Source: Cyanophora paradoxa (lineage: Eukaryota > Glaucocystophyceae > Cyanophorales > Cyanophoraceae). Taken from it: DNA of 64,000 nt. Positions 46,540 through 60,672 of this stretch are shown one piece after another. Made by a program: the position numbers and the translations under genes. Where the stretch lies: the NCBI GenBank assembly GCA_004431415.1, contig QPMI01000048.1, forward strand, positions 206,679-270,678. The letters run 5' to 3'. The notes under the pieces were generated by a model that was given only the letters and a program-made list of their open reading frames with translations, was not told the DNA's origin and ran no database searches. Position 1 is the first letter of the stretch, and every line of letters begins with the position of its first letter.

Positions 46540-48150
46540 AGTTACCGTACGGCCGGGCTCGGGTTACCGACTTATCGTTCGGTACGCTACGAGTTATGGG
46601 CCTTAGGCGCAGTTTCCGCCATACATGTACAAGCGTTTTCCGAGTCAAGTCTTTTTTTTGTGAATTACCGGCCACAGTCTCTAGACCATCACGCCTTCGA
46701 ATCCCGCCCGTTCCACATAATTCCGATCGATCATGCCCCATGGCGGCCCCACGGATCGAAAAAAAAGTGTTTGTGAAATTTTATTATTCCAGAAGCACCC
46801 TGAAAACTTTCAGTAAACTTTCGAAAACTTTCTCGTCTCGTCTCGTCTTCTGGCGTGTTTGACCCTCCAATTTGGCGTGATCATGAAACACCCGGTTACA
46901 CCCCCCCAAAAAGCAGCTTCAACGGTACCCCCCTTGCAAATATTGAAAGTTTTCAGTGCTCTTTTTGGCAGTGAAAGTTTTCTGAAAATTAATATGTAAA
47001 TTTTCAATTTGCAATTTGCGAAAGTGAAACTTTAAATTCACTGCTCTAGACACCAGCCTGGCACAGGCTGGCAGCACTCCGGCCGCGGGGGCTGCCAAGA
47101 GTCAAGTGGATTGACTAAAACTCGGCCGAGTTTTTGCACTGGGAACACCTTCCAAGTCAAATTAGTACAGCGCTGGGACCGTCGCGATCGAGGTCCCCGT
47201 ACTACGGTACTACTAGGCTAAAAAGCTGCTGTTGGCACGCTACGAGTTAAGGGCCTTAGGCGCAGTTTCCGCCATACAAACTTTTTCCGAGTCAAGTCGA
47301 TTGACTAAAACTCGGCCGAGTTTTAGACTGGGAACACCTTTTGACTCAAATTAGTACTGCGCTGGGACCGTCGAGGTCCCCGTACTAATTCGACTTGAAA
47401 ATGCCAGTGTTTTCCGATTGGGCACGTGCCGGTATATTTCACATGCTATATAAAAGCTGCTGTTGGCAGTTACTGCTAACTTACTAGCCGGCGGTTACTA
47501 GGACTGTACCAGGAGGCTACTAGAACCTACCGGTAGCTAATTTACATAAGGGCAAGATCTGCCAGCCGCTTCAGGCCCCTGGAGTTTGGCCCCAGTTCGC
47601 CAGGAAACTCCGCCTAAGGCCCATAACTCGTAGCGGCAGTTACTAGGCGGCAGTTACTGGGACTGTTCCGTACCAGGAGTCTACTAGAACCCACCGGTAC
47701 CCGGTACGGTAGCTAATTTACACATGGCAAGATCTGCCAGCCGCTTCGGCCGCTGTCACAGTGTCGGCGGTAACTGCGGGGCCGCCAGTGGCCCGCCAGT
47801 GGGGCCGGGCGCCACTGCCCGCCAGGCTCCAGGGAGTCCAGCTGCAGGGACTCCAGGCTCCAGCCCCGCCGGCGCCGACGGGTAGGGTTGCCACTTACGA
47901 CTTACGGGACTTACTGGAGAGCTAGAAATATTTAGTGGGTTGCATATTTATAGTACTAAAAGTTTTTGGGCGATCTACTAAATATTTCCCGCCTGCTAAA
48001 GCCGAGAATTTGTAGGGGTAGCCCCGTCTCCGCCATACAAAAGCCCTGCGAAGACTGACCTACTAAAGATTTACCAGCCGCTAAAGTGGCAGTTTTGGCG
48101 AAGTACTAATTATTAAACGCCGTGACGGGGGCCCGCAACCGCGCGCGGTC
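46540..48150. repeat. Non-coding block of direct and inverted repeats
   Basis: No gene seen. CGCTACGAGTTATGGGCC (46585-46609 region) recurs with one change at about 47239 and inverted at 47611-47635 (GGCCCATAACTCGTAGCG); the inverted pair extends to about 38 bases with one mismatch. A second pair (ACTAAAACTCGGCCGAGTTT, about 47114 and 47303) and a third (GCAAGATCTGCCAGCCGCTT, about 47551 and 47728) are direct. The AT-rich part 47930-48120 has repeated TACTAAA words. This looks like nested non-autonomous transposon debris. Copied at about 58590-60150. Confidence 0.7.
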
Positions 48151-48487
48151 ACGGGGGAGGGGGGAGGAGAAACAGGGGGGTCCACTCGGCAAGGGTACAC
48201 TCAAGTAAGAGGGTACAGAATGGGGGGAGCGTACACTCAAGTAACACTACAACTAGGGGGAGCGATTGGCGAGAGACCGAAGCACTAAACACGAGCTAGT
48301 ACGTCTCTAAATGCATATTGGATGCTCAGTCTCTCGCGGACGCGGTACAAGATTTTCCTAGATGTATGGTCATACAAACGGGAAGACGCGTACGAAGCCG
48401 AGGAAGATTATTCGAATTCTTTGTCCTGAAAACGTCCGGTCCGTCGACGTCGTTCTGCAGCTGGCAAACTGAGCAAGAATCGAAGTA

Positions 48488-48652
48488 TACTAGGGGCCCG
48501 GCCGCGTTTGGCGCTCCGGGGGTGCAAGGGGGGAATCGGGATCTAATGAAAGAGTAGTAGTGGCACGAACATGTACGGGGCAGATGTAGATTGATCCCGG
48601 CCAGCGCGCGCGGCAGGTTGAAGTAGTAAAGATAGACACATATTATATATGA
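48488..48652. repeat. Dispersed repeat R2, copy b
   Basis: Similar to 15684-15840 (shared CTAGGGGCCCGGCCGCG, GGGTGCAAGGGGGGAA, GGGATCTAATGAAAGAGT). Nearly identical to 60513-60672 by the 12-kb duplication. Confidence 0.7.
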
Positions 48653-49797
48653 CCGGCAGTACGTGCCAGCCGCGGACGGGATGGACTGGGTCCTCAGCAG
48701 CGGCGTGCCGAGCGCAACAAGAGCACCGCGGCACTCGGCCCAGCCGGCGTGCTCGGCTGCGGGCAGTCGAGCAGCAGTTCTGCGGTATGAACTCGATGTC
48801 GGCAGCGTGCTGAGCGCAGCAAGAGAGTACAGTCTGCACGCCCCGGCGGCCGGCCAAGCTCGGCTGCGATCAGCGGCGCAGCTTGGCAGCGGCGCAAGCG
48901 GTTTTGCGGTGCAAACTCAATCTTGGCTGCGCATCCACGCGCAGCACGCGTACGACTGCGCGCGCGCCCGGCCCGGCCGGCGTACTCGGCTGCGGGCACG
49001 CGCACGCGGTTCTGCGGTATATACGTATCAGCTCGATGCATATGTCGGCCGCGTGCTGAGCGGGCGTGCCGCAGTGCTCGGCTGCGATCAGCGGCGTATA
49101 CGTATACGTAGCTAGGCAACGTTAACAGCGCAAGCGGACCGTGCGGCGTACGCGGCGCAGTGCGAGGAAGGGGAATTTTTAAAACTAGAGGAGACAGCTA
49201 AGGAGAAGTGGTTGCTATGATGCAGCGCCGCGCCGCGCGAGGGAGAAGCCCGGAGAGCCCAGATCTATACAGTATACGTAGAACAAGCTAGAGGAGTGCA
49301 CGTGAGACAGAAGCTGGTTTTCCCCTCGAAAACCACTTTTTCCCCTCGAGTTTGACGCTCCAAAGTCGAGGGCTGACCGGTTCACCCAGCCAATCGGAAC
49401 GCGAATAAAGCACCATTTTTTTCTGGTGTTGCATACTGGACCTCGCAAACGGCCTCATAGAAAACTTTTGGCTGAAGCGAGGGAACGGGAAGCAAGGGGG
49501 GAAGACCTTCGGTCTTCTTTCCCCCCTTGCAATAATAGCTAATTGTAACAGTTCCGATCTAAAGCTAGCCAAAGATCTTAACTTAGTAACGAAGCTCAAG
49601 ATCTGAGAGTCTAGATCGAAGTCGGCGCGGCCGACGCGACGCGCGCGTATGCATATGGCGCTGACGTCGACGCTGCGCGTTTCTCGATTGAAGTTCAGCT
49701 GCAGATCTACGTATACATGCTTCGCTATTGCTATGTCCGACGGTCATGATATCGATCATCAGTAAATGGGGGGGTGCGGGGGGCTTGCCCCCTGCTT
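48653..49797. other. Intergenic region with self-similar GC/AT words and a hairpin
   Basis: No gene recognised. About 48700-49130 has repeated phrases around GTGCTCGGCTGCGGGCA and GCGGCGTATACGTATACG. It includes the hairpin at 49492-49530. Confidence 0.4.
49492..49530. ncRNA. Strong hairpin, possible structured RNA or MITE remnant
   Basis: GCAAGGGGGGAAGACC pairs with GGTCTT-CTTT-CCCCCCTTGC: 10 bp plus 6 bp of stem with a four-base bulge and a three-base loop (TTC). Conserved without change at 61516-61554 while nearby runs vary. There is no independent evidence that it is transcribed. Confidence 0.35.
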
Positions 49798-50044
49798 GTA
49801 TATTACTGAAGTTAGCCGCTGAGCGAATGCTTCACGCTTCTAAAAAAAATCAAAACTGCAGGCGCGCCTCGACGGCGCCGGCGAGGCCGGGCGAGCTCGA
49901 TCGCGAGTCGCGATCGTCAGCGAGTCGTCAGCGAGTCGATGGCGAGTGGACGCATGCGCACGAAGCGTAAGAAAAAATAATCAAGCTGTGACGCACGAAG
50001 CCAGCGTCGACGTCACGAAGCCGGCAATTGCAGGAAATTACGAG
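49798..50044. repeat. Dispersed repeat R1, copy b
   Basis: Matches 31976-32232 with scattered changes, including loss of the block CCGATGATC present in copy a. Followed by ATACACTAGTGGGCC, unlike copy a, so the right edge of the repeat is at 50044. Confidence 0.85.
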
Positions 50045-50409
50045 ATACACTAGTGGGCCCCCCCATTTCCAATAGCTCGGAATCAGATAGTCTTACGGTC
50101 TCTGGACACAGAACTTCCCAAATTCTCCATACTGGAAACTTCGTAGGTCTGGGAACTAATGATCAAGTGAAACGTTAAGTTGTGTAGCCCATGGAGATCC
50201 CAAATCAGGAGTCCCGAGAGCAACGGCAATTGTTCAGATAGCAATAGCAATTGTTCCGACGACAAAGAGAGAGTTCCAGAGAAGCTAAAAATAGCAGGCT
50301 CGCGCACCCGGGCGCCCGCGCCCCGCCCCGTGCACCCTGCCCTGCAGCGCCGGGGTTGCCATGCATGAATACTGCAATTGCAACACAGCGCCGCCCTAGC
50401 GGCCGCACA

Positions 50410-51710
50410 CTATCTAGAGCTAGCACTGCGGAGGAGGGAAAGGAGGGCCTTGGGCCAGAAGACCACTCGGCCTTCCAGCCCACTGAAAGTAGTGAGCTCT
50501 TCGTTGCCAGGCAACTCCGTGATATCCTCGGGGATCTGCACGCTAGACGTGAATGAACTGAATAAACCTCGAGGGGAGTGACAGAGCTACCTTTCTGCCC
50601 AGCACGTCCTCGTCAGCTTTGCCTTCGGCAAGCACAACCAACTTGACGACGTCCGAGGGCTCCTCAGCTTCGCCCAACTGAAATGGAGTCAGTATGTGGC
50701 CCAACTGAAGAGGGGTACGGCGTTTAGCTATGAAGCTAGCGCCCCGACGCGGCCCGCGCGAGGGGGGTACGCCCTCACCAGCGCCTTCGGACCAAGGGAC
50801 CCCAGCTACCGGGGGGTACCTTGTCCGAAGACGCCGGCGAAGGCGTACCCCCACCGGGGGCCCGGAGGGGGCGGGTAAGTAGGGGCATCTAGAGCTAGTG
50901 CCCGATCGGGGCCCGCGCGAGGGGGGTACGCCCTCACCAGCGCCGTCGGACCAAGGGACCCCAGCTACCGGGGGTACCTTGTCCGAAGACGCCGGCGAAG
51001 GCGTACCCCACCGGGGGCCCGGAGGGGGCGGTAAGTAGGGGCATCTAGAGCTAGTGCCCGATCGGGGCCCGCGCGAGGGGGTACGCCCTCACCAGCGCCG
51101 TCGGACCAAGGGACCCAGCTACCGGGGGTACCTTGTCCGAAGACGCCGGCGAGGCGTACCCCCACCGGGGGCCCGGAGGGGGCGGAGCGGAGGCGGGGCG
51201 GGGTAGGGCATCTAGATATAGCTAGGAGGGTGTACTGCGGGGGCGACGTGGGGCGAGGGGGGGGGGGGAAGGGGAGGGGGGAGGTTCATCTTGCCGCACC
51301 TTGGGCACTAGAATGCCGATGCCGACGAAGAAGAACCCTTCGTCGACGACGTAGACGTCGATCTTGGCAACGAAGAGCCGCACCTTGAGCCCGTCCTTGA
51401 GGAAGGGCAAGATGTGAGTGAATTTCAAGTAGCCACAGGTTCCTGTGCGGAAGTCAGATTCAGATGGAGGGGGAAGCGTTAAGGTGAGGACCGCACCGTT
51501 TCGCACAGAGGAAGTCGGGTGCAGCAAGGGTCAAAGTCTGGGCGTCGGACCGCCGCGTGCGGGTTGCGTCCTCCTGCGGCGCTTCCGCGCGGGCTAAAAC
51601 TGCGTGTCAGACTCGTTGAGAAATAGGCGGGGCAGTACCTCGAGCTCCTTGAACACCGGCGCGGCTGTCGCCTCCGGAACCGCGGCCGCCGCCTCGCGCT
51701 TATCGCCCAT
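50410..51710 (-). pseudogene. 142-residue unknown protein gene, copy 1, one-base gap in exon 2
   Basis: Four exons: 51710-51639 (MGDKREAAAAVPEAT), 51442-51300 (YLKFTHILPFLKDGLK, VRLFVAKIDVYVVDEGFFF), 50677-50591 (LGEAEEPSDVVKLVVLAEG) and 50535-50410 (IPEDITELPGNEELTTFSG to LLRSASSR). Exon 2 is 143 bases here and does not join in phase, whereas the copy at 63478-63335 is 144 bases and reads EPVGYLKF; the lost G is near 51434. So the gene was intact and copy 1 has lost a base or is mis-sequenced. Small, with one hydrophobic strand (FFFVGIGILVP); family not recognised. The intron between exons 2 and 3 holds a minisatellite. Confidence 0.6.
50751..51200. repeat. Minisatellite of three ~158-bp units in an intron, unit 1
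   Basis: Units begin at about 50751, 50910 and 51066 with GGCCCGCGCGAGGGG, and each contains TACCGGGGGGTACCTTGTCC-like and GAAGACGCCGGCG phrases. The ends GTACGCCCTCACC and GGCGTACCCCCACC are partly inverted, so each unit can fold. Lies between exons 51442-51300 and 50677-50591 of the unknown gene. Confidence 0.88.
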
Positions 51711-53379
51711 GTCCTGCGCAACGAAGATCACTCTTCGAGCGCGGAGACCACGACGCTCACTCAAGCGAGCGGAGACCGCAGGGCTGGAGCGCTCACTCAA
51801 GCGAGCGGCCGGATGGACTCAACGGAACAGACGAGCGCACGTCCACCGACCGCTCCTGCGCAACATGTTCAGCGCAACGAGCACATAAAACGACCGCGGC
51901 GCCTCGCGAGGCAAGATTTACGCGAGGGTTGCCGGTCGAACCTTGCGAGACCGCGGAAAATGCCGCTCGGCGCTCGGCGAGGAAGCCGCCCGCTTCTAGG
52001 AGCGCTCTGGGAAGCAAAGAGCACATGAGCGCTCGGCAGCCCGCCGGGGACGGCCGTCGGACCTGGGCTGTTCAAAACCCGGCTGCAGCCGACTGCCGCG
52101 GCTTCCCTGCGCGAGAGCAAGGCACAGCAGCTCGCTAGAGTCCTAGACGCTGTTCAAGACGCTGCTCAAGCGCGAGTTAGTGCAGGTTGGCCGCTGTTTG
52201 AAGCTGCTGGCCGTTAGCGAGGATCTACGTATACCCGGACCAGCCGCCCCGGCTGCGAGCCGAGCTTAACGAGCCGTTAGCGTTTACCATGCAGAGGGCC
52301 GCAGCAGCTGTAGCGACTGTAGCAGCTGGGCCGCTGGGCGTGCTTCCAGACAACAGCGCTTGCGTCCAACAGCCTGCCGTCGACGTCAGCCTGCCGTCAG
52401 CCTGACCTACAGCTAGCCGACGGCCGACTGAAGCCGGACGTCGCCGCCGCCGGACGTCAATCGGACACCGCGGCCGGCCGCGTTGAGAGCCCGGCCACGT
52501 CCGCCGGGGCGGGCGTGCGAGACTGCACTGACCAATACGCAGATTGCACGCACTGCAGGAGTTTGCGCTACTGTCGCGCGTCGCTGGCTCGGCCACGCGC
52601 CTTTGAACTGACCCCACCACACAGATTCCACGACGCGCTGCCGTGCGTGCCAGTGCGCTTGCGCCCGTATCGCAGCATTTTGCTCTCTTCTTCATAGAAG
52701 TGCTAATACGGTGCATAGATATACGCCTGCTCGTCGTGGCCTTCGGGCGCTCGATTTGATCCGAGTCTGTCACGGACCCCACTGGAGAATCTCATGCGAG
52801 TGGACAGTTCAGGGCGCGCGCCGCTCTGTCTAGTGGCAGGATCTTGTATAATGTTTGAAAAGTGATTGTTTCGCTGTCTAGTATCGAGCCCAGGCCCTGC
52901 GCACACGCCACAGCACGGGCTCTCGAAGGGCTCGATGTTAGAGCAAGCCACCTGGCCGCATTCTCGCTGGACTCACTGAGTTAAATGAAAGTATAATGGA
53001 TGTTCATCATGCTGTCCGATTTGCATCCTGCGCGAACGTGCGGCACGTTCAATCTCGATCATGATCACTGATCATGAGTCAGTGTGATGTTGAGAAGTTG
53101 AAGTCGTACTTTCGGCTTGTCAACTTAAAAGTGATAGTGCGGCACTATGTCACCAGCACATCTCATATAATTATATGCTATAAACATCTCCCTTTCAATA
53201 AACTTAGTTATTTAAGCGTGAATCTTCTTCGAGGCTCTAGGATCCGGACACGAAGGGGGAAGGGGTGCATCTGATTCTGTTCTAGATCTGCAGTGCCACA
53301 GTGCGCATTCTCGCGCAGCCAGGCCATGAAGCAGTACGTCAGAGCAACCTATTTTGACACGCGTGGTAACTAGCCTTGA
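51711..53379. other. Intergenic region, no gene recognised
   Basis: The left part has a direct repeat GCTCACTCAAGCGAGCGG (near 51756 and 51788), itself an inverted word, directly upstream of the 142-residue gene and possibly in its promoter. 52230-52700 is GC-rich with repeated CAGCCTGCCGTC words. 52700-53370 is of more ordinary composition with several ATGATCA words. No exon chain was convincing. Confidence 0.4.
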
Positions 53380-54370
53380 AGCCGCAGAGCCCCGCCCCGT
53401 GCGGCAAGTCCTGCCGCGGAGCTGTTGCCCGCCGCGCCGCCGCCCCGTCCTGCGACCCGCGCCGCCGTCCGCAAAGCGCCGCCGCGCCGCCGCCCGCCCG
53501 TCGAGCCGCGCCGCCCGCCGCGTCCCGCCCCGCCCGTCGAGCTGCGCCGCCGCCGACGAGTCTCCGCCCCGCCCGGCGAGCCCGCCGTCGCCCGCGGGCC
53601 GCCGCCCGCCGGCGAGCCGCGCCGCCGCCGCCGCGTCCCGCCCGCCGGCGTGCCGCGCCGCGCCCGCCGCGTCCGCACCCTACCCGTCGAGCTGCGCCGC
53701 CGTCCGACGAGTCTCCGCCCGCCCGGCGAGCCGCGCCGTCGCCCGCCGCGCCGCCGCCCGCCCGAAGAGCCGCCGCCGCGCCGCCGCGTCCCGCCCGCCC
53801 GGCGTACCGCGCCGCCGTCCGCCGCGCCCCCGCCCGGCCGTCGAGCGCGCCGCCGCCCGCCGAGTCTCCGCCCGCCCGGCGTGCGCGCCGCCGCCCCGCG
53901 CCCCGCCCCGCCCGTCGAGCGGGCCGCTGCCGCGGCGCCGCGTCCCCGCCCGCCGTCGAGCTGCGCCGCCGCCCGACGAGTCTCCGCCCCGCCGGCGAGC
54001 CGCGCCGGCACTCGCCAAGCCTCCGCCTCGTGCGGTGAGCCGCGCCGCCGCCGCCGAGCCCCCGCCCTGTACGGCAAGCCGCGCTCCGTGCGGTGAGCCG
54101 CGCCGCGCCCGCCGAGCCCCGGCGCCGTGCGGTGAGCCGGCCGCCGCCCGCCGAGCCCCGCCCTGTACGGCAGCCGCGCTCCGTGCGGTGAGCCGCGCCG
54201 CCGTCCGCCACGCCTCCTTCTCGCCCGACGAGCTGCGCCGCCATCCGCACGCCCTCCTTCTCGCCCGACGAGCTGCGCCGCCATCCGCACGCCTCCGTCT
54301 CGCCGCGAGCTGCGCCGCGCCCGCCGCACTTCCGCCCGTCCCGTGAGCCGCGTCGTCTGGCAGCCTGTGA
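53380..54370. repeat. GC-rich degenerate minisatellite
   Basis: About 1 kb built from variants of CGCCCGCCGAGTCTCCGCC, CCCGGCGAGCCGCGCCG and GTGCGGTGAGCCGCGCCG. Landmark GACGAGTCTCCGCC recurs near 53557, 53715 and 53973. All frames are open over long stretches because of composition, so the long Arg/Ala/Pro frames are not evidence of genes. Confidence 0.8.
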
Positions 54371-54496
54371 GCTCTGCGAGCCTGTGGTCGATGGCGAGGC
54401 TAGTCTCTCCCTCGACACGCGCTCGAGCCGGACGCGCTCTACAAACGAAAGCTTGACCAGGAGCACCATCGCTAGCTCGCCCGGAAGCTCTTGCAT
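54371..54496 (-). pseudogene. F-box-like N-terminal fragment running into minisatellite
   Basis: From ATG at 54496 on minus the frame reads MQELPGELAMVLLVKLSFVE then RVRLERVSRE, which has the LP-x-EL and V-x-RE pattern of an F-box start, and then enters the GC-rich minisatellite at about 54370. Only some 30 residues are recognisable and no downstream LRR can be followed. It ends four bases before the 12-kb duplication junction at 54501. Confidence 0.4.
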
Positions 54497-54500
54497 TCAA

Positions 54501-56098
54501 TGCGGGCCGCGGGCGCTCGACGAGGATGGCTCCCGATCGGTGGCCGCCTCGGCCGCCGGCGCCGTGCACGTCGGCCCCCGCCTCCCCATCCGCATCCCCC
54601 TCAAGGCCGGCGTCGCCCCCCTCGCCCTCCTCCGCGCCTCCCTGGTCCGCCCCCCCGCCCCCTCCAGTCGCCCCCGCTTCGCCTGACCGCGCCGGCCCCG
54701 CCCCGCCCGCCCGCTCGGCCAGCAGCGGGACCGGAGCCGCCTGCGCGCGAGGCCGGCGTCCACTCATCCGCTTCGCCCTCGTCCCCGCCGCCCCTCCGCC
54801 GTCCGCCGCCGCCCCGCCGCCTCCGCCCCCGGCCCGTGCGCCCCGGCCCTCTGCGCGCCTCGCCTACCCTCGCCTGAGCAGGGCGCCCAGGAGGTGGAGG
54901 CGGCGGCGGTATCGGTGCGGGTGGTGCCGGCGGCGGAGCGGGCGGAGCGCGTCGTCCTGCGCCTCCCGCCGGGCGCCCTCGCCTGCGAGGCCGGCGCCAC
55001 GCTCCCCGACATCCCTGTGAGCCGCCCCGGCCCCTGCCCTCCACGCCCCGCCCCCTTCCCTCCACGCCCCCCCCGTACTCTTCGCCCCCCCACGGTCCCC
55101 GCAGGCGGAGGTGCTCTCGGAGACGGGGGCCCCTCTGCGGCTCCCCGACGAGGCGCCCCGCCCCTGCCCCCATCCGCGTCTCCGCCCCGCCCCTGAGGGC
55201 CGCGCAGGTGCCCGGGGAGGCGCCAGGGTACGTGTTCCGGGAGGTGCCGGCCCTGCGGGAGGCGATTCGGCCTCGCCGCGAGCGGCGCGCCAGACGCCTC
55301 CGTCGCCCCCGCCGCCTGCGACCTCACCGTCCGCCCCGGTCCGCGCGCCCCTCCCCCCGCCCCTCCTGCTCGGCCCGAGAGCCGAGGCCGCCTGCAGGGG
55401 CGCCGCACGCGCTGCGGGTGGCGGCGGAGGGCGGGCGACGGGGCTGCAGCTGGGGACGGGCGCCGCGCTCCCAAGCCTCGCCCTCGAGCTCCTCGACCGC
55501 TTCGAGAACCCCGCACCGGCGCCACCCGCCCCGCCCCTCCGCCTCGCCTGCTTTGTCTCCGCCTCGGCGGCCGTGCCGCGGACCGGAGGGCCCGGCGTCC
55601 CAGTGGCGGCGGCGGCGGGGCCGGTGGCGTGGCCGGCGGGGCACGCGAGCGTCGTGCTGTCCGGCCTCACCATCGGCGACGGGTGCTTCCCTGCTCCTGT
55701 TCCCCCGCCCCCCGCCCGGCCCCCTCACACTGGGACCCCTGCAGCCCAGCGGACGTACGTGCTGAGCGTCTCCGTGGAGAGCCTCCCAGCGTCGCCCCGG
55801 CCGCCATCCACCTCGACTTCACCAACGGTGCCCGCATCCCCCACCCGTGCCCTCGCCGCTCTCGCCGGGCGACGCGGGGCGGAAACCGAGTCGGAGCGGC
55901 CGCCCCAGGCTCAGCGGGCGGAGCGGAGGCGGCGCGAGGCCGCCGCGCGCTACGCCGACCAGCGCCTCCGCGCCCAACCGGTGCATCTTCCTCCTCCGTC
56001 CGGCGCGGCGGCTCGGCTCGGGGCAGGGAGCTCGCCGAGAAGAGGAAGGAGGCGGGGGAGGCGGCGGCGGTGACGAAGGCGCGCCGGCTCGATCCTCC

Positions 56099-56099
<1 letters not shown>
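54501..56099 (+). pseudogene. Ig-like-repeat gene, duplicate lacking its 5' part
   Basis: Corresponds to 42124-43712. The duplication boundary removes everything upstream of ALDEDGSRSVAASAAGAV, and the piece has further one-base indels relative to unit 1 (for example in the CTCCCC/CCCC runs between 54780 and 55200). The segments GATLPDIP, LQLGTGAALPSLALELLD and GHASVVLSGLTIGD remain readable. Confidence 0.55.

Positions 56100-56145
<46 letters not shown>
56100..56145 (+). repeat. Poly-C run, unit 2
   Basis: 46 cytosines against 27 in unit 1. Confidence 0.9.
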
Positions 56146-56296
56146 TTCCTCCCACCATTCCCTCTTTGTAGCCCCGGCACTCCTTATCGCACTGCGTAGC
56201 CAGCCTCTTTAATGGCCCAAGGCCTCCGCCAGGATGACTGAATCCGGAATTGCGATTGCTCAAAACGAGGTGATTGATGTGAACGTTACTCTAGAT

Positions 56297-58307
<2,011 letters not shown>

Positions 58308-58589
58308 CTACATAATTTGCATACTATGATACGCTGTCGACGCATGCGCACACGAGACATGATTGACAGCGAGTCTGTGAAAAGATCAGCGACTGCAGCT
58401 GGCGTCCCGTCCCGGAGTCCGAAGTTGGCAGTTAGCACAACTTAGCAGCACGTCGAGGTGCACGCACGTGTGCGCACTTATGGTCACCTCGACCAACTTT
58501 GGCAAGCACTGCGGCAGCGCACCTTGATTTGCGACACCGACACCGATATCGATTTGCGACACCGACACCGACAGTGGAAGCTTACTAGT

Positions 58590-60150
58590 TACCGTACGGC
58601 CGGCCTCGGGTTACCGACTTATCGTTCGGTACGCTACGAGTTATGGGCCTTAGGCGCAGTTTCCGCCATACATGTACAAGCGTTTTCCGAGTCAAGTCTT
58701 TTTTTTGTGAATTACCGGCCACAGTCTCTAGACCATCACGCCTTCGAATCCCGCCCGTTCCACATAATTCCGATCGATCATGCCCATGGCGGCCCCACGG
58801 ATCGAAAAAAAAGTGTTTGTGAAATTTTATTATTCCAGAAGCACCCTGAAAACTTTCAGTAAACTTTCGAAAACTTTCTCGTCTCGTCTCGTCTTCTGGC
58901 GTGTTTGACCCTCCAATTTGGCGTGATCATGAAACACCCGGTTACACCCCCCAAAAAGCAGCTTCAACGGTACCCCCTTGCAAATATTGAAAGTTTTCAG
59001 TGCTCTTTTTGGCAGTGAAAGTTTTCTGAAAATTAATATGTAAATTTTCATTTTGCAATTGCGAAGTGAAAATTTTAAATTCACTGCTCTAGACACCAGC
59101 CTGGCACAGGCTGGCAGCACTCCGGCCGCGGGGGCTGCCAAGAGTCAAGTGGATTGACTAAAACTCGGCCGAGTTTTTGCACTGGGAACACCTTCCAAGT
59201 CAAATAGTACAGCGCTGGGACCGTCGCGATCGAGGTCCCCGTACTACGGTACTACTAGGCTAAAAAGCTGCTGTTGGCACGCTACGAGTTATGGGCCTTA
59301 GGCCAGTTTCCGCCATACAAACTTTTTCCGAGTCAAGTCGATGACTAAAACTCGGCCGAGTTTAGACTGGGAACACCTTTTGACTCAAATAGTACTGCGC
59401 TGGACCGTCGAGGTCCCCGTACTAATTCGACTTGAAAAATGCCAGTGTTTTCCGATTGGGCACGTGCCGGTATATTTCACATGCTATATAAAAGCTGCTG
59501 TTGGCAGTTACTGCTAACTTACTAGCCGGCGGTTACTAGGACTGTACCAGGAGGCTACTAGAACCTACCCGGTAGCTAATTTACATAAGGGCAAGATCTG
59601 CCAGCCGCTTCAGGCCCCTGGAGTTTGGCCCCAGTTCGCCAGGAAACTCCGCCTAAGGCCCATAACTCGTAGCGGCAGTTACTAGGCGGCAGTTACTAGG
59701 ACTGTTCGTACCAGGAGTCTACTGAACCCACCGGTACCCGGTACGTAGCTAATTACACATGGCAAGATCTGCCAGCCGCTTCGGCCGCTGTCACAGTGTC
59801 GGCGGTAACTGCGGGCCGCCAGTGGCCCGCAGTGGGCCGGGCGCCACTGCCGCCAGGCTCCAGGGAGTCCAGCTGCAGGGACTCCAGGCTCCAGCCCCGC
59901 CGGCGCCGGCGGTAGGGTTGCCACTTACGACTTACGGGACTTACTGGAGAGCTAGAAATATTTAGTGGGTTGCATATTTATAGTACTAAAAGTTTTGGGC
60001 GATCTACTAAATATTTCCCGCCTGCTAAAGCCGAGAATTTGTAGGGTAGCCCGTCTCCGCCATACAAAGCCCTGCGAAGACTGACCTACTAAAGATTTAC
60101 CAGCCGCTAAAGTGGGCAGTTTTGGCGAAGTACTAATTATTAAACGCCGT
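58590..60150. repeat. Non-coding direct/inverted repeat block, unit 2 copy
   Basis: Matches 46540-48150 with many one-base length differences. Confidence 0.7.
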
Positions 60151-60512
60151 GACGGACGGGGGCCCGCAACGCGCGCGGTCACGGGGGAGGGGGAGGAGAA
60201 AACAGGGGGGTCCACTCGGCAGGGTACACTCAAGTAAGGGTACAGAATGGGGGAGCGTACACTCAAGTAACACTACAACTAGGGGGAGCGATTGGCGAGG
60301 AGACCGAAGCACTAAACACGAGCTAGTACGTCTCTAAATGCATATTGGATGCTCAGTCTCTCGCGGACGCGGTACAAGATTTTCCTAGATGTATGGTATA
60401 CAAACGGGAAGACGCGTACGAAGCCGAGGAAGATTATTCGAATTCTTTGTCCTGAAAACGTCCGGTCCGTCGACGTCGTTCTGCAGCTGGCAAACTGAGC
60501 AAGAATCGAAGG

Positions 60513-60672
60513 TTACTAGGGGCCCGGCCGCGTTTGGCGCTCCGGGGTGCAAGGGGGAATCGGGATCTAATGAAAGAGTAGTAGTGCACGAACATGTACG
60601 GGCAGATGTAGATTGATCCCGGCCCAGCGCGCGCGGCAGGTTGAAGTAGTAAAGATAGACACATATTATATA
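60513..60672. repeat. Dispersed repeat R2, copy c
   Basis: Unit 2 equivalent of 48488-48652. Confidence 0.7.

Noticed and set aside
50751-51200. CRISPR array
   Set aside because: Units are ~158 bp without unique spacers, in a eukaryotic intron; this is a minisatellite.
53339-54767. Two long minus-strand Arg/Gly/Ala frames (385 and 465 codons)
   Set aside because: They cross the GC-rich minisatellite, which is open in all frames. Only the first ~30 residues of one, with an F-box-like start, are worth recording.
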